The position numbers and the translations under genes were made by a program. From positions 1,786,072-1,801,999 of the forward strand of contig KE356579.1 in NCBI GenBank assembly GCA_000416085.1: DNA of 15,928 nucleotides. Direction: 5' to 3'. Shown piece after piece: positions 1 to 6,368 of the stretch; the first letter of the stretch is position 1, and the number at the start of each line of letters is the position of its first letter. The notes beneath the pieces are model-generated. The model searched no databases, was not told where the DNA came from, and was given only the letters and a program-made list of their open reading frames with translations. The stretch comes from a halophilic archaeon J07HX64. GTDB lineage: Archaea; Halobacteriota; Halobacteria; Halobacteriales; Haloarculaceae.

Positions 1-993
1 CACGGTCGCCCCAGTCGTGGGTGTAGGTGTCGATGACATCTGCGCGACGTCACCGCGGAGGTACTTCACGACACCCCGGTCACCGGTGCGGTCACGGAGG
101 TGTGTGGTGAAGAAGTGACGAAAGTAGTGCGGCGTGACGTTCTCCTCGGGGCCGCCGCCCTCCCGGTACCAACCGGCGTCGCGGGCGTGGCCCGTGACGA
201 TGTGGTGGACGATGTCGGGTGTGAGACGCTCGCCCCACCGGTTGCCGGTGCTCGCGAACAGTGGGTCCGCAGGTGAGACAGTGTCCGGACGGACTGCCAG
301 CCACCGCTCCAGCACGGTTGCGAGCTCCTCGTCGACGGGAACGACAGTGGCCCGTTCGCGCTTGTTCGAGGCAGTCCGGTGCTCACCGTTGTACATCTCG
401 GAGGCGGCCGGTGTGCTGTCGACGTACAGCGAGTCCGGTCGACCATCGAGACGCGGGCGATGGGGGGTCTCGACGGCGGCGTCGGCCAGAGACAGATCTC
501 GGGTGTCGAGGTTGCAGAGCTCCCCCGCCCGGAGACCGGTCTTCAGCAGTGTTAGCACCACCGCCCTGTCGAGCGGGTGTCGAACAGCAGCCACGAACGA
601 GCGCATCTCGGCGACAGAGATATCCCGTCGGGCGGGGTCTGTGGATATCTCCTCGTCGAGTTCCTCCAGAACGACCACCATCGGGTTCTCCTCGAAGGCA
701 TCGACGCGAGCCATGTACTCGTAGAACCGGTGGAGGTAGGAGGCGTAGGTCGCGACGGTGCTCTCGCCCACCTCGCCCCGGAGCTGGTGGATATAGGCCA
801 TGCAGTCCCGGTGGTTCGCTGTCTCGAGACCGAGACCGCGGGAGACGAGATACGAGCGAAACTCCCGCAGGACGCGCCCGTACGCCTCACGGGTCCGCGG
901 TGACTTCCCCTGCCGGGTGATATCCTCGAGAAAGTACTCGACGTGGTCGTCCGGGGCTGTCCTCCGACCGGCGCCCTCCCCCCGCTCATTCAC
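1..993 (-). CDS. Tyrosine recombinase/integrase (XerC/D-like), 3' end off window, apparent frameshift before the catalytic Tyr
   Basis: Site-specific recombinase of the haloarchaeal phage-integrase family, expected to integrate or excise a mobile element by Tyr-mediated strand exchange. From the GTG at 993 the frame is open to the window edge. An N-terminal SAM-like core-binding domain lies at about residues 15-105 (EYFLEDITRQGKSPRTREAY). The catalytic domain follows, with the first Arg in TGLRAGEL (R155) and the H-x-x-R box in PHYFR (H289, R292). After YLRGDVA the frame turns to QMSSTPTPTTG, which fits no integrase. One frame over, positions 43 down to 2 read ADVIDTYTHDWGDR, the standard C-terminus with the nucleophilic Tyr (codon 25-23). 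One base therefore seems to be missing near 43-46. The GTG start overlaps the stop of the upstream gene by 8 nt, so the two are translationally coupled. Either a pseudogene or a base-call error; the family assignment is firm. Confidence 0.85.
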   Translation of the reverse strand, partial: MNERGEGAGRRTAPDDHVEYFLEDITRQGKSPRTREAYGRVLREFRSYLVSRGLGLETANHRDCMAYIHQLRGEVGESTVATYASYLHRFYEYMARVDAFEENPMVVVLEELDEEISTDPARRDISVAEMRSFVAAVRHPLDRAVVLTLLKTGLRAGELCNLDTRDLSLADAAVETPHRPRLDGRPDSLYVDSTPAASEMYNGEHRTASNKRERATVVPVDEELATVLERWLAVRPDTVSPADPLFASTGNRWGERLTPDIVHHIVTGHARDAGWYREGGGPEENVTPHYFRHFFTTHLRDRTGDRGVVKYLRGDVAQMSSTPTPTTGATV

Positions 994-1381
994 CCTCACC
1001 GTCCGCGAGGACGTAGCCGCCTTGACGGCCGCTGTACCGGAGTTCGTCCTCGGCCTGCAACCGTTTGAGACTCTCGTCCAGACGCGACTCGATGTCGCCT
1101 GTGACGGCGGCGAGCAGTTCCTCCCAGGAGAGCGGTCCCGAGGCCGACAGCTCCTCGCGGACACGCTCGTCGAGTGACTCGGCGCTCACCTCGTCGGTTT
1201 CCTCGCCAGCGGGGTCCGGGTCGGCACCGAACCCACGCCGACCTGCCTGTACCATCGACCTGACGAACTCGCTCCGACTCATGCCGAGTTGCTCCGCGTG
1301 CTCGTCCCACTCCTCGCGCTGGTATGCCGGGACGTACGTCTGCACGACCGTCCTCGAGGTATCGTGCTCTGTGTCACCCAT
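986..1381 (-). CDS. DUF5805-like ribbon-helix-helix / winged-helix protein, integrase partner
   Basis: A 131-residue protein of the type often found directly upstream of haloarchaeal integrases; I recognise it as DUF5805-like. Residues 11-50 form a classic ribbon-helix-helix: a beta strand (TVVQTYVP), helix A (YQREEWDEHAEQLG) and helix B (SRSEFVRSMVQAGRR). After an acidic linker, residues 68-126 (LDERVREELSASGPLSW and onward, ending RYSGRQGGYVLAD) look like a small winged helix. It is probably a dimeric DNA-binding protein that controls the module or acts as an accessory recombination factor; this is inference. ATG 1381 is preferred because relatives start just before the beta strand. A GTG at 1405 is in frame and would sit exactly where a leaderless transcript should begin. 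The stop overlaps the integrase start. Confidence 0.82.
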   Translation of the reverse strand: MGDTEHDTSRTVVQTYVPAYQREEWDEHAEQLGMSRSEFVRSMVQAGRRGFGADPDPAGEETDEVSAESLDERVREELSASGPLSWEELLAAVTGDIESRLDESLKRLQAEDELRYSGRQGGYVLADGEGE

Positions 1382-1417
1382 ATCTCCCGATGTCCTCGAA
1401 CCCACTTTACTCTGATG

Positions 1418-1433
1418 TTAGAAATCCATCTAA
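1418..1433. repeat. Operator-like inverted repeat, copy A
   Basis: TTAGA-AATCCA-TCTAA, an inverted repeat with a 6-bp spacer. It overlaps the TATA region of the RHH-integrase operon. With flanks (1413-1434) it fits the consensus TGATRTYAGA-N5-RTCTAAR shared with copies B and D. Confidence 0.6.
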
Positions 1434-1437
1434 AAAT
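1429..1437 (-). promoter_or_regulatory. TATA box for the RHH-integrase operon
   Basis: Reads ATTTTTAGA on the minus strand, centred about 26 bp upstream of 1407, which predicts initiation at or beside the GTG at 1405. It overlaps operator-like repeat A (1418-1433), as expected for autoregulation. Confidence 0.55.
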
Positions 1438-1744
1438 CTACGGCGGTGTTCCGACATCGAGATGTGGGCGCAGGGATGGTCAGGCTGCTCGGAGAGTGAC
1501 CTTTACTCACGGCGAGTGGTCAGGGCGTCTGGGGAGTGGCAGGGGCATTCGTGGATGTAACCTACGCGCACGCAAGGCAACGAAATCCGACAGCGCTTCC
1601 ACAGGGGACCGGCCACGACTGCCGGTGTTCGGAGTCGTGATCCGGCCTCGACTGCGCGGCGAGCAGAACGAGGGACAGATGCACACTCCGGCGGCAGTCT
1701 GCGGGTTTTCGGAGCCAGTTCGTGCGGGTTTGGGACGGGTGATA

Positions 1745-1760
1745 TCAGACGCGCGTCTAA
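1745..1760. repeat. Operator-like inverted repeat, copy B
   Basis: TCAGA-CGCGCG-TCTAA, containing the perfect palindrome AGACGCGCGTCT. The extended 22-bp form (1740-1761) matches copy D at 20 of 22 positions. It lies 22 bp, about two helical turns, from copy C. Confidence 0.65.
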
Positions 1761-1766
1761 GGGCAT

Positions 1767-1782
1767 TTAGACGTGTATCTGA
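1767..1782. repeat. Operator-like inverted repeat, copy C
   Basis: TTAGA-CGTGTA-TCTGA. Same architecture as A, B and D but in the opposite orientation: the conserved GTATCAGA flank is on the minus strand. Confidence 0.6.
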
Positions 1783-1826
1783 TACCCTCTCTGACCGGCT
1801 GTGGAGTGTTCGGATACAGTCTGATA

Positions 1827-1842
1827 TCAGAAGTGCGTCTAA
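1827..1842. repeat. Operator-like inverted repeat, copy D
   Basis: TCAGA-AGTGCG-TCTAA. Its left flank forms a 12-bp perfect palindrome TCTGATATCAGA (1820-1831), and an AT-rich TATA-like AAGTATTTT follows directly at 1842-1850. Confidence 0.65.
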
Positions 1843-2166
1843 GTATTTTGAGCCACCGCCCGAGGCACCGTCTCGGTCCAAGCGGGCCTCAGCGCCTCCC
1901 GATCGCCATCTTGTGAGAGGTTGCTGGTCTGCGGCGTTGCATCTTATCTGCACCGGGATTCGCCACTTCGACCGAACTTTATGTGGGGTCGCTTATTCCG
2001 GTTTACCGCACCACCGTCGACGCCCACCGACCGTGCTCTCGTTCTCACGGGACTCTGTGGATCGATTGTGCGATCCGATCAGCGGGACAGCGGGTCCTGC
2101 GCGGTGAGAACTGGTGTGTGAAGTGTTGAATACACCGGAATCGCTCGATAGTCAGGCATCTCTCAG

Positions 2167-2199
2167 CTTTAAAATTCGTCTCTCGAACCACCCGGTTCG
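2167..2199 (+). promoter_or_regulatory. Orphan promoter-like TATA followed by a 6-bp hairpin
   Basis: CTTTAAAA at 2167-2174 is a near-ideal archaeal TATA element. About 25 bp downstream lies a perfect stem CGAACC-ACCC-GGTTCG (2184-2199). No credible reading frame follows on either strand, so if active it would make a non-coding or very short transcript. Weak evidence. Confidence 0.25.
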
Positions 2200-3200
2200 G
2201 GGGTTTCAGGCTCTGTGCCGACTCCAGCACGCGCCGACAGAGCAGCTCTGTCGCCTCAAGAGTAACTGCGCGCCGTCTCGGCGGTGAGTCACGGAGCACC
2301 CGTAGAGACCCGACAGTCCGGTCGAAGAACGACAGGCCGACAGCAGTCCTCTCCTCCCCTCAGCACCCGTCCGAACCCGACCGGAAATCACAGCACCTCA
2401 ACCCCGTGTGCAGTGCGTGTCGCCGGGTTCAGCACGGTGTGTGACCGCGTGGCCTCCCCCGGGGTTCGAGACAGGTGGATACTCTCCACCAGCGGAGCAG
2501 GGTCCGGGTAACCGCACGATAGCAGTGCAGTGTGACCTGCTGTCTCGGCCTCCCTGTTCAGGAATCTTTGACGAAGGATAGACGACCGACACAGCGGACG
2601 CGTCTGTGATGCTCTGAATCTGGGTCGACTAGTTGAGAGGTCCCTCGTCGAGTCAACCGCGGGGCTGTGAGTTCATGCGGTGCGCAGGGTGTGCGGTCAC
2701 AGCAGTCTCCGGACATCATCCGACACTGATCCGCTGACCCCGCCAGAGAGGTCGGTATCGTCGAGAGCCCCGGAATCGTCATCGACAGGGATTGTTGTGC
2801 TGATTCACCGGTGACCATCCGGCGCCGAGTGACCGAGACCGGAACGGCCTGTGGTGATCGGTATCCGCGCGAACCTGTGATACCGGCAGAACGGACTGTC
2901 GCAGCACCTCGACGAGAGTCCCTCCCGTTTCACTGCTGTTTGCATATTTAACTGTTCGCTGTTCTGTCTGAATGTACTCCCGAACGCGGTTCAGACGACA
3001 GCGACCCGTCTATAAATCGTATAACGCTATATATTCTGACCCAGGCGACGCAGGAGGCAGCGACGACTGTGTGTCGACCGTGGGGGAACTACGGACCTAT
3101 CGAATCAGGGTTGCTGTCGACACATCCGGCTTCGGGGCTCCAGCTTCGACAAACCGTCACCGTCTGAACTGTTGCCGAGTTCGACTGGCCGACGACAGGT

Positions 3201-3208
3201 CTATACAA
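3201..3208 (+). promoter_or_regulatory. TATA box for the 3-hydroxyacyl-CoA dehydrogenase gene
   Basis: CTATACAA, centred 26 bp upstream of the ATG at 3230, predicts a leaderless transcript and supports this start over the in-frame ATG at 2972. Confidence 0.6.
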
Positions 3209-3229
3209 CAGCCTCCCGAGCAAACGCGT

Positions 3230-4084
3230 ATGAGTGAACTCGCAGATATCGACACCGTCGGTGTCGTCGGGGCCGGAACGATGGGGAGCGGTATCGCACA
3301 GGTCGCGGCAACTGCCGGGTACGACGTGATTATGCGGGACCTAAACTCCAAGTACGTCAGGCAGGGGATGGAGTCGATAGAGTCGGGGCTGGGGCGCGAC
3401 GACGGCCTCGACGCCACCGAGACAGAGGCCGCCCGCGGGCGTGTCAGCGGCACGACCGAGATAGACGACCTCGCGGGCGCGGACGTGGTCATCGAGGCGG
3501 CAGTCGAGGACCTCGAGGTGAAGCAGGACATCTTCGACGACCTCGACCGGGTGTGCGGGGACACGGTCCCGCTCGCGTCGAACACGAGCACACTCTCGAT
3601 CACCTCGATTGCGGCGGCAACCGACCGTCCGGAGCAGGTGGTCGGTATCCACTTCATGAACCCCGTACCGGTGATGCCGGGGGTGGAGGTGGTGGTCGGC
3701 GAGCACACGACAGATGAGACGGTGGCACTCGCACACGCCCTCGCGGAGGACCTCGGAAAGACAACCTGGGAGTCGGCGGACAAGCCCGGGTTCGTCGTCA
3801 ACCGCGTGCTGATGCCCTGGGTGAACGAGGGCATCCGCGCCTACGACGAGGGGGTCGCCACGAAGGCGGACATCGACACGGGGCTGAAACTCGGGACGAA
3901 CGTCCCGATGGGACCGCTCGAACTCGCGGATCATATCGGACTGGATGTTGTGCTCCACGCGAGCGAGACACTCCACGAGGAACTGGGCGACCGGTACAGA
4001 CCTGCCTACCTGCTCAAGCGGAAGGTCGAGGCGGGTGACCTCGGAAAGAAGACCGGCCGCGGGTTCTACGAGTACGAGGGGTGA
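3230..4084 (+). CDS. 3-hydroxyacyl-CoA dehydrogenase
   Basis: NAD-dependent oxidation of 3-hydroxyacyl-CoA (or reduction of acetoacetyl-CoA) in fatty-acid beta-oxidation or polyester/butanoate metabolism, cytosolic. The 284 residues match the stand-alone HBD family length. The Rossmann motif is GVVGAGTMGSGIA (residues 11-23), with an acidic residue at the end of beta-2 (IMRDLN, D37) that binds the NAD ribose. The substrate region has SNTSTLSI (117-124), the catalytic His in GIHFMNPVP (H141) and its partner Glu (VEVV, E153). The C-terminal dimer domain has PGFVVNRVLMPWVNEG (186-201) and ends GLGKKTGRGFYEYEG-like (DLGKKTGRGFYEYEG). Convergent with the MFS gene, stops 9 bp apart. An in-frame ATG at 2972 would add 86 Arg-rich residues with no counterpart in the family; I reject it. 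Confidence 0.95.
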   Translation: MSELADIDTVGVVGAGTMGSGIAQVAATAGYDVIMRDLNSKYVRQGMESIESGLGRDDGLDATETEAARGRVSGTTEIDDLAGADVVIEAAVEDLEVKQDIFDDLDRVCGDTVPLASNTSTLSITSIAAATDRPEQVVGIHFMNPVPVMPGVEVVVGEHTTDETVALAHALAEDLGKTTWESADKPGFVVNRVLMPWVNEGIRAYDEGVATKADIDTGLKLGTNVPMGPLELADHIGLDVVLHASETLHEELGDRYRPAYLLKRKVEAGDLGKKTGRGFYEYEG

Positions 4085-4093
4085 GTTACGGGG

Positions 4094-5353
4094 TTAGTCG
4101 GCGGCCTCGGGCTGGTTCTCCGGGGCGAACCGGTCGCCGCCCGCGAGCAGGAGCAAGGCGAGCAACCCGGCAACAACGGCGAACCCCGCGAGCACGAGGA
4201 AAAACGCCGCGAGCGTGTACCCGCCGAGCACGAACCCGCCGACCGCGACGCTGGTTGCGCCGATACCGAACTCCGCGAGGAACGTGTACCCGTAGGAGAG
4301 ACCGCGGGTGTCGGCCGGTGTGTACAGGGCGACCGCAACCTGGTAGAACGGCTGAATCGCGAACAGGAAGAACCCGAGCAGACCACAGAGCACGAGCAGG
4401 GGGGCGAGACCGAGCGCCGCAACCGGGACGAACGCGACCACCAGCACGGCGAGTAGCCCGAAGATGACCAGCAGACCGCGCTCGACGGCAACCCGCTCGG
4501 TGAGCCGTCCACCGACGTACTGGCCGACGATACCGACCACGAGCAGGCCGACGAAGACGTAATCGCCGGGTTCGATGCCCTCGATGCCGGCCAGACCGCC
4601 GGCGGTGACGGTCTCGATTGCGTCGAGGTCCTGGAGTATCTCGGGCAGATAGGTCAGCACACCCCGGTAGAACAGCCCCTCGAAGGCGACGAGCGCGAAC
4701 ACCACGACGAACGCACTCGCGAACAGTTGGCGACTGTTCGTGAGCATCGTCGGCACGGAGAGCGGCGTGCCGGCACCGGCCTCGGCGTCGTCGGTCGCCG
4801 CTGTCGGGTCGAACTCGACGCGCCAGGCGTACGCGAGCGCGACCAGTCCGGGCAGGGCCACCAGCACGGCGACGACCGACCAGTCGAGGAAGATCAGGAG
4901 TGTCGCTGTCGTGAACGGCCCGAGCGCGAGACCGATGTTGCCGGCCATCCCGTGGTAGGCAAACACCGTCCCGCGGTTGTTCGCGCCGGTGGAGATGAGT
5001 GAGTTTCCTGCCGGGTGGTAGACGCTGGCCGCTGCGCCCCACAGCAGGAGTGCGGCGGCGATTGTCGGCATCGAGTTCGCTGTCGCGAGCAGGAGAAAGG
5101 AACCGGCCATGCCGGCGAAGCAGGCGAGCACGACACGCCGTGGCCCGTAGCGGTCTGCGAGCATCCCGCCCGGGAGTGCACCCAGTCCGAACGGCGCGTA
5201 GCCGAGCGCGACCACCAGCCCGCGGAGCACCAGCGAGGCGTCGAACGCACTCCCCCAGGCGACCAGAAAGATCGGTATCGACATCTCGAACCAGTGGACC
5301 AGCCCGTGACCCAGCATCGTGAACGCCGCTATCGAGCGGTCGTTGCCGTCCAT
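4094..5353 (-). CDS. MFS transporter (Fsr-like 12-TM permease)
   Basis: A 419-residue integral membrane protein with about 12 hydrophobic helices. The major-facilitator motif A is GGMLADRYGPRR (residues 62-73) between TM2 and TM3. TM4 carries SVYHPAGNSLIS (110-121), a His-Pro signature reminiscent of the fosmidomycin-resistance (Fsr) branch of MFS. A short acidic central loop (181-200, TDDAEAGAG) separates the two halves, and the C-terminal tail is charged. It is most likely a proton-coupled exporter; the substrate cannot be read from the sequence. ATG 5353 is preceded by a TATA-like GGAATAAGT (minus strand, 5379-5387), which predicts a leader of only a few nucleotides. Confidence 0.88.
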   Translation of the reverse strand: MDGNDRSIAAFTMLGHGLVHWFEMSIPIFLVAWGSAFDASLVLRGLVVALGYAPFGLGALPGGMLADRYGPRRVVLACFAGMAGSFLLLATANSMPTIAAALLLWGAAASVYHPAGNSLISTGANNRGTVFAYHGMAGNIGLALGPFTTATLLIFLDWSVVAVLVALPGLVALAYAWRVEFDPTAATDDAEAGAGTPLSVPTMLTNSRQLFASAFVVVFALVAFEGLFYRGVLTYLPEILQDLDAIETVTAGGLAGIEGIEPGDYVFVGLLVVGIVGQYVGGRLTERVAVERGLLVIFGLLAVLVVAFVPVAALGLAPLLVLCGLLGFFLFAIQPFYQVAVALYTPADTRGLSYGYTFLAEFGIGATSVAVGGFVLGGYTLAAFFLVLAGFAVVAGLLALLLLAGGDRFAPENQPEAAD

Positions 5354-5654
5354 CTATCCCCACACAGCAGACCTGACCACTTATTCCTCGCGGACCCGCC
5401 CGTGACTGCGAGAACCTGGACCCGAGCCCAGACCGGGCTCTGGCCCCGGCCAGTCCGGTGGTGGTGTCTCTTGTCCCCGGCCAGACCAGAGTCCGAACAC
5501 AACTCTACCCCCGACCGGTCTGGTGGCAGTGTCGGAGGGTTTGCTCGACGCCGGATAGAGCTCTGTCGCGTTCGACACGGCCTGCGACCGGAGTTGCTCC
5601 CGGAGACACGCTCCGACAAATCTATCTGTGTTCAAATGTCCAACAGTATATGTG
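5354..5654. other. Divergent intergenic region with short inverted repeats
   Basis: Lies between the MFS and ABC genes and holds their promoters. It is rich in related short elements: a perfect hairpin GAGCCC-AGACC-GGGCTC (5424-5440), CCAGA-CCGGGC-TCTGG (5428-5443), CCCCGGCCAG twice (5444-5453 and 5475-5484, 31 bp apart), and CCAGACC (5481-5487) facing GGTCTGG (5517-5523). No open frame here is credible. The cluster may be a regulator-binding region for either transporter. Confidence 0.45.
5617..5626 (+). promoter_or_regulatory. TATA box for the ABC transporter operon
   Basis: CAAATCTATC, centred near 5621, predicts initiation near 5647 and a leader of about 8 nt before the ATG at 5655. Confidence 0.4.
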
Positions 5655-6368
5655 ATGACAGACGCGATAGAGGCGGAGGGGCTGACAAAGCGATTCGGGG
5701 ACGTCGTCGCGGTCGCGGACGTGGACCTGTCTGTGTCGTCCGGGACAGTCTACGGGTTCGTCGGTCCAAACGGGGCAGGAAAGACGACGACGCTGCAGTT
5801 GCTCGCCGGGTTGTTGGACGCCGACGGGGGGAGTGCCCGCATCGACGGAACCGACACCACCCAGCGGCGAGAGCTGACGGACGTGCTCGGATACCTCCCC
5901 GCTGAGGCACCGCTGTACGACGAGCTGACGGGGCGAGAGCAGCTCCGGTACGCCGCGCAGTTCCGGCAACTCGACGACAGCGGGGTCGACGAGGCGCTCG
6001 AACGGTACGGTCTGGTCGACGCGGCGGACCGGCGCATCGACGGGTACTCGACGGGGATGCGCCGGCGACTCGGGCTGGCACAGGCGACACTCCACGACCC
6101 GGCGGTGCTGTTGCTTGACGAGCCGCTGAACGGGCTCGACCCGCAGGCGACCCGGACTGTCACGGACCTGGTCGCAACCGTTAGTGACGATGGAACGGCA
6201 GTGCTCGTCTCGTCACACGACCTCGCGACGATAGAGGAGATCTGTGACCGGGTCGGTATAATCGCCGACGGCCGGCTCGTCGCGGAGGACAAACCCGACG
6301 AACTGGCCGGTGGCGTCGACGACAGGGCAGACCTGGAAGCCGCGGTAATCGAGTTGACCGACGGATGA
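5655..6368 (+). CDS. ABC transporter ATP-binding protein (ABC-2 type)
   Basis: A 237-residue nucleotide-binding subunit that would power the permease encoded immediately downstream. Walker A is GPNGAGKTT (residues 37-45), Walker B VLLLDEP (151-157, catalytic E156), D-loop NGLDPQ (159-164) and the switch His is in SSHDL (H188). The signature is YSTGMRRRLGLA (131-142), a relaxed form of LSGGQ typical of ABC-2 exporters. The Q-loop segment reads GYLPAEAPLY, with Ala where Gln or Glu is usual. ATG 5655 is chosen over the upstream in-frame 5628 because it directly precedes the first strand (AIEAEGLTKRF). The stop overlaps the permease start by 4 bp (ATGA), so the pair is co-translated. Confidence 0.93.
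   Translation: MTDAIEAEGLTKRFGDVVAVADVDLSVSSGTVYGFVGPNGAGKTTTLQLLAGLLDADGGSARIDGTDTTQRRELTDVLGYLPAEAPLYDELTGREQLRYAAQFRQLDDSGVDEALERYGLVDAADRRIDGYSTGMRRRLGLAQATLHDPAVLLLDEPLNGLDPQATRTVTDLVATVSDDGTAVLVSSHDLATIEEICDRVGIIADGRLVAEDKPDELAGGVDDRADLEAAVIELTDG

Larger units (their letters stand above)
1406..3229. other. 1.8-kb region without a convincing gene
   Basis: Every open frame here has non-acidic, Arg/Ser/Pro/Cys-rich translations unlike the other proteins of the window, and none shows a recognisable domain. The region holds operator-like repeats A-D (1418-1842) and several AT-rich promoter-like sites: AAGTATTTT at 1842-1850, ACTTTATG around 1977, CTTTAAAA at 2167-2174, CATATTTAA at 2943-2951 and TATAAATCGTATAACG at about 3011-3026. 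It also has two perfect 6-bp hairpins (2184-2199 and 2474-2490). A gene-poor stretch beside an integrase is typical of the end of an integrated element or of decayed mobile DNA. I see no tRNA fragment or attachment-site duplication. Confidence 0.5.

Noticed and set aside
552..989. 145-residue frame starting at the ATG at 989
   Set aside because: It is off-frame relative to the integrase; the real frame starts at GTG 993 and shows all core-binding and catalytic motifs.
1507..1953. 148-residue minus-strand frame in the gene-poor region
   Set aside because: The translation is Arg/Ser/Pro-rich with few acidic residues, unlike haloarchaeal proteins. It crosses three operator-like repeats and has no recognisable domain.
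1289..2107. 272-residue plus-strand frame
   Set aside because: It overlaps the RHH gene antisense, has non-acidic composition, and shows no motif.
1406..3229. Orc/Cdc6-type replication origin
   Set aside because: I found no ORB-like element with a G-string and no orc1/cdc6 gene nearby; the inverted repeats have a different sequence.
4086..5363. 425-residue Arg-rich minus-strand frame over the MFS gene
   Set aside because: It is a shifted-frame shadow of the transporter, with the low-complexity Arg/Gly/Ala composition typical of GC-rich off-frames.
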